Part shown: positions 1-7,956 of the stretch, piece after piece | How the letters are laid out: each line of letters opens with the position of its first letter | Numbering within the stretch: position 1 is the first letter of the stretch | Source: Bacteroidaceae bacterium | Lineage (GTDB): Bacteria; Bacteroidota; Bacteroidia; Bacteroidales; Bacteroidaceae | NCBI GenBank assembly: GCA_017453465.1 | Contig: JAFTEV010000025.1 | Span: forward strand, 1-64,000 | Direction of reading: 5' to 3' | Length of the DNA stretch: 64,000 nucleotides | Notes under the pieces: generated by a model | Databases searched by the model: none | What the model was told of the DNA's origin: nothing | What the model saw: only the letters and a program-made list of their open reading frames with translations | Position numbers and translations under genes: made by a program

Positions 1-2
1 CA

Positions 3-116
3 GAGCGGATGAATGGAGCTATTCAGGAAATCAGAACCATTGGCAGAGGCTATGCTACGGCCAAGCGCTTTAGGACTGCAATACTGTTCTTCTATGGAGA
101 CTTGGATTTGTACTAA
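3..116 (+). CDS. 3' end of an IS transposase (truncated by window edge)
   Basis: The open frame enters from the left edge and stops with TAA at 114-116. The visible residues include IRTIGRGYATAKRF and end in FFYGDLDLY. This basic, aromatic tail resembles the C-terminus of ISL3-like transposases with the pattern IxxIxRGYxxxxxF...LGxLxxY. Only about 37 residues are visible, so the family is a guess and the catalytic residues cannot be seen. A candidate terminal inverted repeat follows directly, which supports a mobile-element end rather than a host gene. Confidence 0.5.
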   Translation, partial: ERMNGAIQEIRTIGRGYATAKRFRTAILFFYGDLDLY

Positions 117-139
117 CCAACACAAAATCTCGTAGAACC
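117..139. repeat. Candidate right terminal inverted repeat of the left-edge IS
   Basis: The bases after the transposase stop, read on the minus strand, begin GGTTCTACGAGATTTTGTG. A GGTTCT-type start is plausible for an IS end. The left end of the element lies outside the window, so the partner repeat and the target duplication cannot be checked. Confidence 0.35.
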
Positions 140-158
140 ATAATTTGAACACCTCTTT

Positions 159-584
159 TTAGAATGGAAGGTCGTCGGTAGAACCTTCGTCGCCGCCAAA
201 CGGTGCTGCCGGTGCTTCGCTGGCAAACGATGCTGGCTGGGCTGCCGGTGCTGCTGGTGCTGCGACAGCGGGTGCTACACCGGGAGTCTCGGCTACGGGG
301 GCTGCTGCTGTGGGTGGCTCTACCTTCCATGCGCGGATGGAGTTGTACCAGCGTCCCTGATATTCGTGGGCGTCGATGTCGAAAGACACCTTCAGGTCTT
401 GTCCCACCTGAATGTTGAACTGGGTGATTTTGTCTTCGCCGAAGACTTCAAACACCATGCGGCGTGGGAACTGTCCGTTGGGCACTTCGAGCACGTATGA
501 CTGCACTTTCCAGGGGGCACCGGTGCGAGCTGAGGTTCCGCCTCTGGCTTCGAGCACCTGAATGATTTTTCCTTCTAATTCCAT
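159..584 (-). CDS. DUF3127 family protein (single-strand-DNA-binding-like fold)
   Basis: A 141-residue protein. Residues 1-90 (start MELEGKIIQVLEARGGTS; later FEVFGEDKI and YQGRWYNSIRAWKVE) match the small Bacteroidota DUF3127 family, which is predicted to adopt an OB fold like single-strand DNA-binding proteins. The tail is a low-complexity Ala/Pro-rich linker ending in an acidic GSTDDLPF. SSB proteins also end in an acidic DxxLPF-type tip that recruits partners, which is the main reason to suspect an SSB-like role. It is divergent from dnaN and shares overlapping promoters with it. The function is inferred, not shown. Confidence 0.85.
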   Translation of the reverse strand: MELEGKIIQVLEARGGTSARTGAPWKVQSYVLEVPNGQFPRRMVFEVFGEDKITQFNIQVGQDLKVSFDIDAHEYQGRWYNSIRAWKVEPPTAAAPVAETPGVAPAVAAPAAPAAQPASFASEAPAAPFGGDEGSTDDLPF

Positions 585-637
585 AGTTTTGTCTGTTATT
601 TTTGTTATTAACTATTTTGTTTTCTTAAAATCGGCGA

Positions 638-668
638 CAAAATTACGGTTTTTTTTTGTCTCTTCAAA
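638..668 (-). promoter_or_regulatory. Bacteroidota promoter of the DUF3127 gene
   Basis: On the minus strand TTTG (+ strand CAAA at 665-668), 19 bases, then TAATTTTG (CAAAATTA at 638-645). This is an exact match to TTTG-N19-TAnnTTTG. It overlaps the oppositely directed dnaN promoter by 14 bases. Confidence 0.75.
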
Positions 669-685
669 ACTATTCCATACCTTTG
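655..685 (+). promoter_or_regulatory. Bacteroidota promoter of dnaN
   Basis: TTTG at 655-658, 19 bases, then TACCTTTG at 678-685, an exact match to the phylum consensus. The -7 element ends 24 bases before the dnaN ATG at 710, so the leader is very short. This also argues for the ATG at 710 over the upstream TTG at 701. Confidence 0.8.
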
Positions 686-709
686 TGAACAAAATAACTA
701 TTGTGCACA

Positions 710-1834
710 ATGAAATTTAACGTATCGAGTACAGCACTCTGCAACCGTTTGCAGACCATCAGTCGTGTACAGAGCAACAAGAGCTCATTGCCCATTCTCG
801 ACTGCATTCTTTTTGAGCTTTCGGCTGGAAATCTGTCTATGACAGCATCTGACAGCGAGACTACTATTGTAACAAACCTTGAGGTGAACGATGTTGAGGG
901 TGAAGGCCGTTTTGCCATTGAGTCGAAACAGTTGATTAACTCCATTAAGGAAATTTCAGATCAGCCTATCACTTTTAACATAAACCCTGCCACATTTCAG
1001 GTGGAAGTCAATTATCAAAACGGTAAATACAATCTGATGGGGCAGAATGCTGCTGAGTATCCTGTCCCTGCCGACAGTGAAGAGGCTGGTGCGTCGTTGA
1101 CCGTCGGGGCTGACCTCCTGCTCGATGGCATTACTCGTTCTCTGTTTGCTACGGCTGACGATGAACTGCGTCCGCAGATGAACGGCATTTTCTTCGACAT
1201 CCTTCCTGAATACCTCACGTTGGTGGCCAGCGATGGACACAAGCTGGTGCGCGACCGCTTGCTGACGGTGCATGGCGATGAGGCTCGCTCCTTTATTCTG
1301 CCCAAGAAGCCTTCGTTGCTGCTGAAGACGATTCTGCCGAAGGAGGATGGCGATGTGCAGATTGACTTCAACGACCGCAATGCCAAGGTGCAGCTGGCAA
1401 ACTACCGCATCTGCTGCCGACTGATTGAGGGCCGTTACCCTAACTACAATTCGGTCATCCCGACAGACAATCCTTTCCGTGTGACTGTTGACCGCATGGC
1501 TTTCATCAGTGCATTGCGCCGTGTCAGCGTCTTTGCCAGTGCCTCCAGCTCGCTCATCAAGTTGCACATCGAGAACAATACGCTGACCGTCAGTGCGCAG
1601 GACATCGACTTCTCCACTTCTGCCGAAGAGAGCGTGATGTGCGAATATGACGGCAACCCCATGTCGATTGGCTTCAATGGCCCATTCTTGCTGGAAGTGC
1701 TGGGCAGCGTGACCAGTCCCGACGTGGTGCTGGAGCTTGCCGACCCCAGCCGTGCAGGTGTGATTGTGCCAGCAGAGCAAAGCGAGTCGGAAGACCTGAT
1801 CATGTTGCTCATGCCCATGATGCTGCAAGATTAA
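710..1834 (+). CDS. dnaN: DNA polymerase III beta sliding clamp
   Basis: A 374-residue protein, the usual clamp length. It starts MKFNVSSTALCNRLQTISRV and shows the three-domain clamp pattern, including RPQMNGIFFD, VASDGHKL and IEGRYPNYNSVIP in the middle domain. It ends LMPMML-QD; the family's usual ending is the LMPM(R/M)L peptide. The clamp tethers replicative polymerase and other partners to DNA. The ATG at 710 is chosen over the in-frame TTG at 701 because family members start at MKF. There is no dnaA next to it, so this is not the classic dnaA-dnaN origin locus. Confidence 0.97.
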   Translation: MKFNVSSTALCNRLQTISRVQSNKSSLPILDCILFELSAGNLSMTASDSETTIVTNLEVNDVEGEGRFAIESKQLINSIKEISDQPITFNINPATFQVEVNYQNGKYNLMGQNAAEYPVPADSEEAGASLTVGADLLLDGITRSLFATADDELRPQMNGIFFDILPEYLTLVASDGHKLVRDRLLTVHGDEARSFILPKKPSLLLKTILPKEDGDVQIDFNDRNAKVQLANYRICCRLIEGRYPNYNSVIPTDNPFRVTVDRMAFISALRRVSVFASASSSLIKLHIENNTLTVSAQDIDFSTSAEESVMCEYDGNPMSIGFNGPFLLEVLGSVTSPDVVLELADPSRAGVIVPAEQSESEDLIMLLMPMMLQD

Positions 1835-1857
1835 CACATTATATATAATATAGAGGG

Positions 1858-3063
1858 GTGTCGTTAAGAGGAAAGAAAATCGTTCTGGGCATAACGGGCA
1901 GCATTGCCGCCTATAAGTCGTGCCTCGTCATACGTCAGCTCATCAAGAAAGGGGCTGAGGTACAGGTTGTCATTACGCCCGCCGGCAAGGAGTTTATCAC
2001 ACCCATCACGTTGTCGGCCTTGACCAGCAAACATGTCGTTAGTGAATTTTTTTCGCAGCGCGATGGCACGTGGCACAGTCATGTAGATTTGGGTCTGTGG
2101 GCCGATGCCATGCTCATTGCTCCCGCAACGGCCAGCACCATTGGCAAGATGGCGAATGGTGTGGCCGACAATATGCTTATTACCACCTACTTGAGCATGA
2201 AGGCCCCTGTGTTTGTTGCTCCAGCGATGGACCTGGACATGTATGCCCATCCCTCTACGCAGAAGAATCTGGCGACCCTTCAGGCTTATGGCAATCACAT
2301 CATAGAGCCTGGCACAGGCTTCCTGGCCAGCAAGCTGGAGGGGAAGGGCCGGATGGAAGAACCCGAAAACATTGTCCGCTGCCTTGAGCAATTCTTTTCC
2401 TGTCAAGGCGACCTTGCCGGAAAGAAAATCCTGATTACGGCGGGGCCTACCTACGAAAAGATTGACCCAGTCCGCTTCATTGGCAATTATTCCTCTGGCA
2501 AGATGGGCTTTGCGCTGGCAGAAGAATGTGCCAGTCGGGGGGCAGAGGTCGCATTGGTGTGTGGCCCTGTATCTACAGCCATGCAGACAGCCCATCCCCA
2601 TGTGAAGCGCATCGACGTGGAGTGTGCACAGGAGATGTACGATGCCTGCATGGACATCTACCCCCGTATGGATGCAGCCATCCTGTGCGCCGCCGTTGCC
2701 GATTTCACGCCCGAAACTACGGCTACCCAGAAAATCAAGCGCAAGGGCGACGACATGGTGATACGCCTGAAGCCCACCCGCGACATAGCGGCTGCACTGG
2801 GGAAAATCAAGTCCAGCGGCCAGCTGCTTGTGGGCTTTGCCCTCGAAACCAATGATGAGGAAGCCAATGCGCAGAGTAAGTTGCAGAAGAAGAACTTCGA
2901 CTTCATCGTGCTCAATTCCCTCAACGACCAGGGTGCGGGCTTCCGCACCGACACCAACAAAGTGAGCATCATCACGGCCACTGATAAACACAACTACCCG
3001 CTGAAGCCGAAAGCGGAAGTGGCGCAGGACATCATTGATGCACTCGCTGGCCTCATGAAGTGA
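1858..3063 (+). CDS. coaBC: Bifunctional phosphopantothenoylcysteine decarboxylase / phosphopantothenate-cysteine ligase
   Basis: A 401-residue two-domain enzyme of coenzyme A synthesis. The N-terminal flavoprotein decarboxylase half (about 1-185) has GITGSIAAYK, the catalytic-His region HSHVDL near residue 75 and PAMDLDMY near 122. The C-terminal ligase half has ITAGPTYEKIDPVRFIGN for nucleotide binding, then AAVADF and KIKRKGD. It starts at GTG (1858), 23 bases after dnaN, so the two may be co-transcribed. The order coaBC, PorD-like, recN is common in Bacteroidota. Confidence 0.96.
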   Translation: MSLRGKKIVLGITGSIAAYKSCLVIRQLIKKGAEVQVVITPAGKEFITPITLSALTSKHVVSEFFSQRDGTWHSHVDLGLWADAMLIAPATASTIGKMANGVADNMLITTYLSMKAPVFVAPAMDLDMYAHPSTQKNLATLQAYGNHIIEPGTGFLASKLEGKGRMEEPENIVRCLEQFFSCQGDLAGKKILITAGPTYEKIDPVRFIGNYSSGKMGFALAEECASRGAEVALVCGPVSTAMQTAHPHVKRIDVECAQEMYDACMDIYPRMDAAILCAAVADFTPETTATQKIKRKGDDMVIRLKPTRDIAAALGKIKSSGQLLVGFALETNDEEANAQSKLQKKNFDFIVLNSLNDQGAGFRTDTNKVSIITATDKHNYPLKPKAEVAQDIIDALAGLMK

Positions 3064-3112
3064 TGCTGCCTCTGTTTCCACGAAACCTCTCTCTATTCCC
3101 TCTCCACTGCTT

Positions 3113-4012
3113 ATGCGTACCTTATTATTTGCAATACTGGCCTTTTGCCTCTTGCCCTCCAAGGGACTGTCGCAAGAACTGAACTGCACGGTGAAGGTGA
3201 TTCATTCACAGATTCAGGGCACCAGCACCTCTGTGTTTGAGACGCTCGAAACGGCCATCACGGAGTTTATGAACAACCACGCCTGGACCGACCTGCAATA
3301 CCAGAAAGACGAGCGCATCGAGTGCACCATGAACATTACGCTGACGAAGTATGATGCCAGTTCCGACCGTTTTTCGGGCGAAATACTTTTCCAGCTGGCA
3401 CGCCCTGTTTTCAATTCTTCCTACAATACCACCGTGTTCTCCATGAAGGATGCCAGCCTTGAGTTTACCTACAAGGAGTACGACCCGCTGGAGTGGAACG
3501 AAAACAACCTGGACAACAATCTCACGGCTGTACTGGCCTACTATGCCTACCTCTTCATCGGGCTTGACCTCGACACCTTCTCGCCGCTCGGTGGCACCGA
3601 AGTGCTTCACATCGTGGAGAACATCGTGAACAATGCCCAGACCCTTTCGGAACCAGGTTGGGCTGCTTTCAAGGACTCGAAAAATCGCCATGCCATCATC
3701 AACGATTACATGGAAAGCTCGATGGAACCGTTCCGCCAGATGCAGTACAAGTACTACCGTTCTGGACTCGACGAAATGGCCAACAACGCCGACCGTGGCC
3801 GCACAGCCATCACCGAGGCTCTGGAAATGCTGGATGAGGCTCATCACAACAAGCCCATGTCGATGCTTCCGCAGATTTTCACCGACTTTAAGCGCGATGA
3901 AATCGTCAGCATCTACAAGGGGCATGGAACAGAGAAGGAGAAGCAAAGCGTGAAGGAAATCTGTTCCAATATCAATGCCAGTCAAAATACCTATTGGAAT
4001 AAGATAAAATGA
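3113..4012 (+). CDS. DUF4835 family secreted protein (PorD-like)
   Basis: A 299-residue protein with a signal peptide (MRTLLFAILAFCLLPSKGLSQ). The mature part begins ELNCTVKV and carries the family's regularly spaced aromatic and Asn residues (DLQYQKDERIECTMNI, AYYAYLFIGLDLDTFSPLGG). DUF4835 proteins are known in Bacteroidota as PorD, a component linked to type IX secretion and gliding; that role is taken from the family. Its stop overlaps the recN start (ATGA), so translation is probably coupled. Confidence 0.8.
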   Translation: MRTLLFAILAFCLLPSKGLSQELNCTVKVIHSQIQGTSTSVFETLETAITEFMNNHAWTDLQYQKDERIECTMNITLTKYDASSDRFSGEILFQLARPVFNSSYNTTVFSMKDASLEFTYKEYDPLEWNENNLDNNLTAVLAYYAYLFIGLDLDTFSPLGGTEVLHIVENIVNNAQTLSEPGWAAFKDSKNRHAIINDYMESSMEPFRQMQYKYYRSGLDEMANNADRGRTAITEALEMLDEAHHNKPMSMLPQIFTDFKRDEIVSIYKGHGTEKEKQSVKEICSNINASQNTYWNKIK

Positions 4013-5679
4013 TTCAGCACCTACATATAGAGAACTACGCACTCATCGAGCATCTGGACATTGACCTGCACGCAGGTTTTTCGGTTATTACGGGCGAGAC
4101 GGGTGCGGGCAAATCAATCATTCTGGGAGCTATCGGGCTGTTGCTTGGGCAACGTGCCGACTCCAAAAGCATTAAGTTCGGGGCAAACCGATGTGTCGTA
4201 GAAGCCACATTCGACTTGTCCCGTTATCATTTGGCTGACTTCTTTGCCGCACACGAACTGGACTTCGATGGAACCGAATGCATCGTCCGCCGCGAGATTA
4301 CCAGCGCAGGGAAAAGCCGGGCCTTCATCAACGACACGCCTGTGCAGCTTTCGCTGATGAAGACCTTGGGCGAACAGCTGATAGATGTGCACTCGCAGCA
4401 TAAGAACCTACTGCTTTCCCAAGAAAACTTCCAGCTGAATGTGCTGGACATCCTGGTCGGCAATGCCGAACTGCTACAGACCTATCAGGAAGCCTACCGA
4501 CAGTACAATGCGCTGGTGCGCCAATACGACGAGGCAGTGGAGGCTGTTCAGCGCAACCGAGACAACGAAGACTTCCTGCGCTTTCAGCATAGCCAGCTTG
4601 CCGAAGCTGCCCTCACAGCAAACGAACAGACCGAACTGGAGGCTGAACAGACCGAGCTGGAGCACGCCGAAGAAATCAAGCAATCGCTCTATGCAGCCAG
4701 CAACGCCTTGCAGTCGAAGGCCGATGAAATCGACGCACTCCAGTTGCTGAAATCGGGAAAACAGTCGATGGAATCGATTCTGAACGTCTTTTCGGCTGGT
4801 GAAGAATTGGCACAACGGCTCGATGCCTGCTACATCGAACTGAAAGATATTGCCGATGAAATCGACTCCAAATGCGAATCCATCGAGTATAATCCAGAAC
4901 GGCTGAATGAAGTCAACGAGCGTTTGAACCTGATTTATACGCTCGAAAAGAAACACCACGTTGATACCATAGAGGAACTGCTGTCCTTGCAACGCGATAT
5001 GGAGAAGAAGTTGAACTTGGCCGACAATTCAGAAGCTGTGCTCGAACAGCTGGCCAAGCAGCGCGATGCCCAGTACGCTGTGGCCTCTGGTCATGCCCAG
5101 CGGCTCAGCAAGCGGCGCAAGGAAGTGGCCAAAACATTGGAGACACAGATGGTGGAAATGCTGCAACCGCTGGGAATGCCTCACGTGCAGTTCAAGGTGG
5201 AGATAAATGCGGCTCCCGACCTTCTTCCCACAGGGCTTGACAACGTGACCTTCCTCTTCACCGCCAACAAGTCGGCACTTCTGCAGCCCATTGCCAAGGT
5301 AGCATCGGGCGGCGAAATAGCTCGCGTGATGCTCTCGCTCAAAGCACTCATCGCTGGAGCCGTGAAGTTGCCCACCATTATCTTCGATGAAATCGACACA
5401 GGCGTAAGTGGCAGCATCGCCGAAAAGATGGCTCGCATCATGCGCACCATGGGTGAACAGGACCGCCAAGTCATTTCCATCACTCATTTGCCGCAGATTG
5501 CCGCCATGGGCACCTCACATTATAAAGTATATAAGGAAGACAACGAAGACGCGACCCTCTCGCACATCGTGGAACTCACGCCCGACCAGCGCGTGGAGGA
5601 GATTGCACACATGCTGTCGGGCGAAACGCTCACCGAGGCAGCCTTGCAGAATGCGCGCTCGTTGCTCAAAGTACATTGA
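4009..5679 (+). CDS. recN: DNA repair protein RecN (SMC-like ATPase)
   Basis: A 556-residue SMC-type protein acting in double-strand-break repair. The N-terminal Walker A is GETGAGKS near residue 30. Two coiled-coil arms rich in Glu, Gln and Leu span roughly 150-370. The C-terminal half has the ABC signature ASGGEIARVMLSLK and Walker B IIFDEIDTGVSG, followed by SITHLPQIA. Its length is normal for the family. It overlaps the upstream PorD-like gene by 4 bases, and the next gene starts 2 bases after its stop. Confidence 0.96.
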   Translation: MIQHLHIENYALIEHLDIDLHAGFSVITGETGAGKSIILGAIGLLLGQRADSKSIKFGANRCVVEATFDLSRYHLADFFAAHELDFDGTECIVRREITSAGKSRAFINDTPVQLSLMKTLGEQLIDVHSQHKNLLLSQENFQLNVLDILVGNAELLQTYQEAYRQYNALVRQYDEAVEAVQRNRDNEDFLRFQHSQLAEAALTANEQTELEAEQTELEHAEEIKQSLYAASNALQSKADEIDALQLLKSGKQSMESILNVFSAGEELAQRLDACYIELKDIADEIDSKCESIEYNPERLNEVNERLNLIYTLEKKHHVDTIEELLSLQRDMEKKLNLADNSEAVLEQLAKQRDAQYAVASGHAQRLSKRRKEVAKTLETQMVEMLQPLGMPHVQFKVEINAAPDLLPTGLDNVTFLFTANKSALLQPIAKVASGGEIARVMLSLKALIAGAVKLPTIIFDEIDTGVSGSIAEKMARIMRTMGEQDRQVISITHLPQIAAMGTSHYKVYKEDNEDATLSHIVELTPDQRVEEIAHMLSGETLTEAALQNARSLLKVH

Positions 5680-5681
5680 AC

Positions 5682-7250
5682 ATGAAACGCAAGTTTTTTC
5701 TTTTTCTCATACTCCAATTTCTTTTTCTCGTTTCCCACGCTCAGCAGGCTCCCCTCCCTAAGTTTGCCAGTAAGGTGCAGAAGGCCATTGTGCAACTGAC
5801 CACTTTCGACAAGGACGGCAATCAGCTGCACACAGGCACTGCCTTCTATGTGGGAGAGAACGGCGAAGCCCTGGCCGACTACGCCCTGATGAAAGATGCC
5901 TGCAAAGCTACCGTGACCGACCAGAGCGGCAAGACGGCAGAAGTGGATTGCATCAAGGGAGCCGATGACACCTATTCCATGGTGCGTTTTCTGGTGAACA
6001 CCAAGGGCAATGCTGTGCTTACAGTCAGCACAACGGCTGTGGCGCAGGGGGCTGCAGTCTATGCCTTGCCTTTTACGCAGCAGAAGTCCAAGGTCTGTGC
6101 GTCGGGCACGGTGGTGGAGACCTCGCCTGTGAAAGACCAGTACAGCTACTACGCGCTTTCGGCCAATCTGGGCGCGGAGGTCGTTGGTGCACCAGTCTTC
6201 AACGAGAGTGGCGAACTGGTGGGCATCTTGCAGTCAGCCGTGGGCGGCAAAAGCTACGTGATGGACATCCGTTTCCGTGAGGAACTGAAGATTTCGGCCT
6301 TCATGCCCACCTCCACCGTGATGGCCCTCAGTGGCATCAACATCGTCAAAGGACTGCCCGACACCAAGGAGGAAGCCCTGGTCTATACCTACTTCAAGTC
6401 GCAATCGGCCAGCAACGCAGAATACAGCGAACTCATCGACCGCTTCATCCGCACCTATCCCGACAATGCCGAAGGCTATTACCGTCGTGCCACCCTGCGT
6501 GCCGACCTCCGCCAGTATGATGAGGCCGAGGCCGACCTCCGTCAGTATGAGTCGCTCTCAGAGAACAAGGATGCAGCCAGCGTCTATGCCTCCACACTGC
6601 GCGCACAGATTCTCACCGTGCAGGGCAAGGTGGATGATGCGCTGGCTCTTTATGAACGCCTCTGCAACGAAGGCCACCAGTCGCCAGGCATCCTTTATGC
6701 CATGAGCACACTGCACGAAGCCCGTAGCGACAGCCTGTCCGACATCCTCTCTCCGCTCGACACCGCCATTGCCAGCTTCGGCACTCCGCTGCCCCGCGAG
6801 GCGGCCAACTACGTCTTGCGCCGTGGGCAGGTGCTGGCCAACAACGGAAAATATCGTGAAGCCGTGCTCGACTACAACCAATATGCCTATCTGGTCAACA
6901 GCAAAGTGAATGCGCGGTTCTACTACGAGCGTTCCCAGATAGAGGTCAATGCACGCATGTATCAGCAAGCCTACGACGACATCACCTCGGCAGTCTCGGC
7001 GGCTCCCTCCGATGTGGTCTATCGGGTAGAGAAGGCAGCCATCTGTCTTCGTGTCAATCAGGTGGCCGAATGTATCGAAGCCTGTCAAGCCGCCCTTGCG
7101 CTCGACCCCAACCAGCCCGACGCTCACCGCATCTTGGGCTACGCGCAAATTCAGCAAGGCGACAAAGCTGCTGCCCGCCAGAGTCTGCAACGTGCCATCG
7201 ACCTCGGCGACGAGAATGCCAAGACCATCATGGACGCTTACCTGAAGTAG
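5682..7250 (+). CDS. Secreted trypsin-like (probably inactive) and TPR repeat protein
   Basis: A 522-residue protein with a signal peptide ending near SHAQQ. Residues about 25-220 look like an S1C/trypsin-type barrel (TGTAFYVGENGEALADYALM; GAPVFNESGELVGILQS), but the nucleophile motif GNSGGP is replaced by GAPVFN, so proteolysis is doubtful. The C-terminal half is a run of TPR-like helices (AEGYYRRATLRADLRQYDEA, PNQPDAHRILGYAQIQQGD). ATG at 5682 is used; the in-frame TTG at 5676 lies inside the recN stop. It probably works in the periplasm as a scaffold. The specific function is unknown. Confidence 0.75.
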   Translation: MKRKFFLFLILQFLFLVSHAQQAPLPKFASKVQKAIVQLTTFDKDGNQLHTGTAFYVGENGEALADYALMKDACKATVTDQSGKTAEVDCIKGADDTYSMVRFLVNTKGNAVLTVSTTAVAQGAAVYALPFTQQKSKVCASGTVVETSPVKDQYSYYALSANLGAEVVGAPVFNESGELVGILQSAVGGKSYVMDIRFREELKISAFMPTSTVMALSGINIVKGLPDTKEEALVYTYFKSQSASNAEYSELIDRFIRTYPDNAEGYYRRATLRADLRQYDEAEADLRQYESLSENKDAASVYASTLRAQILTVQGKVDDALALYERLCNEGHQSPGILYAMSTLHEARSDSLSDILSPLDTAIASFGTPLPREAANYVLRRGQVLANNGKYREAVLDYNQYAYLVNSKVNARFYYERSQIEVNARMYQQAYDDITSAVSAAPSDVVYRVEKAAICLRVNQVAECIEACQAALALDPNQPDAHRILGYAQIQQGDKAAARQSLQRAIDLGDENAKTIMDAYLK

Positions 7251-7295
7251 CAGCCCCTTATTGCCACAGAAAAAGGCACTTAAAGCATTAAAAAC

Positions 7296-7326
7296 TTTGC
7301 CGCGTCAAGAATAATCCATACCTTTG
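7296..7326 (+). promoter_or_regulatory. Promoter of toxin-antitoxin module 1
   Basis: TTTG at 7296-7299, 19 bases, TACCTTTG at 7319-7326. The spacer contains TCAAGAATAATCCA. The same stretch with one base changed sits in the promoter of the second module at 57392-57424. Confidence 0.75.
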
Positions 7327-7356
7327 CGAGCGAAAACAATTAAAAACGTAACAACA

Positions 7357-7605
7357 ATGACAGCAGTACAATTGCGAGCAGAACTGCTCCAGGAAATCAA
7401 TCCGCTGCTCGACAGCGAGGCAGCGATGAAAAGGCTCATCCAGTACATCAGAAAGCTCACAGCGAAAAAGGAAGACCCCACGCTGATGACAAAAGAAGAC
7501 TTCTTTGCTCGCGTAGATGAAGCCAGGGAACAGATTCGCCGAGGCGAAGGCATCAAAATGCTTCCAGGCGAGTCATTGGATGAATTTCTGAAGAGAGTAG
7601 GCTGA
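7357..7605 (+). CDS. Antitoxin of a YoeB-type toxin-antitoxin pair (module 1)
   Basis: An 82-residue protein starting MTAVQLRAELLQEI. Its closest relative in this window is the antitoxin at 57112-57369; both contain DPTLMTK(E/D)(D/E)FF.RVDEA. This resembles the small antitoxins often found before RelE/YoeB toxins in Bacteroidales. The ATG at 7357 is chosen because an upstream in-frame TTG at 7324 would lie inside the -7 element. Its stop overlaps the toxin start (TGATG). By analogy it neutralises the toxin and represses the promoter. Confidence 0.75.
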   Translation: MTAVQLRAELLQEINPLLDSEAAMKRLIQYIRKLTAKKEDPTLMTKEDFFARVDEAREQIRRGEGIKMLPGESLDEFLKRVG

Positions 7606-7877
7606 TGTACGAGATTATCTATTCACCCAAGGCAAAAGAAGACCTCCTGAAACTTCGACGTGATGAACCTGCTGCATTCAAGAAAGCAGGAAAGTTTATC
7701 GAAGAGCTGAAGCTGCACCCCAAAACGGGCACAGGTCATCCTGAGCAGCTGAAGGGAGACCGAAGTGGTCAATGGAGCCGAACCATTACAAAGAAGCACC
7801 GTATGATTTACGAAATCTTCGAGACCGAAGTGCATGTAGATGTGCTTGCAGCCTACGGCCATTACGACGACAAGTAG
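7605..7877 (+). CDS. YoeB/Txe-family mRNA interferase toxin (module 1)
   Basis: A 90-residue toxin. Family landmarks are YSPKAKEDL, then HPKTGTGHPEQLKGDRSGQWSRTI, KKHRMIYEI and the C-terminal AYGHYDDK. YoeB toxins bind the ribosome and cleave mRNA at the A site; the conserved C-terminal His-Tyr and the Arg of WSR are catalytic in the family. It is translationally coupled to its antitoxin. It converges with the secreted FISUMP gene across a bidirectional-looking hairpin. Confidence 0.88.
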   Translation: MYEIIYSPKAKEDLLKLRRDEPAAFKKAGKFIEELKLHPKTGTGHPEQLKGDRSGQWSRTITKKHRMIYEIFETEVHVDVLAAYGHYDDK

Positions 7878-7894
7878 TCTTTACCACATCATCT

Positions 7895-7938
7895 AAAAAC
7901 AGGACATCCGCCCTTAAAAAAGCGGATGTCCTGTTTTT
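7895..7938. terminator. Convergent hairpin terminator, copy 1
   Basis: A 17-bp inverted repeat (AAAAACAGGACATCCGC at 7895-7911, complement at 7922-7938) with a 10-base loop and T runs on both sides. It lies between the toxin stop and the stop of the convergent FISUMP gene and can serve both. Nearly the same hairpin is found at 56797-56844. Confidence 0.85.
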
Positions 7939-7956
7939 CGTTTAGTGAAGAAGTAG

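Noticed and set aside
601-720. Replication origin beside dnaN
   Set aside because: No dnaA gene and no cluster of TTATCCACA-type boxes; in Bacteroidales dnaN is often far from the origin.
1864-3189. Minus-strand open frame of 441 codons opposite coaBC
   Set aside because: Shadow of coaBC; the protein is low in recognisable structure and rich in Cys, His and Gly.
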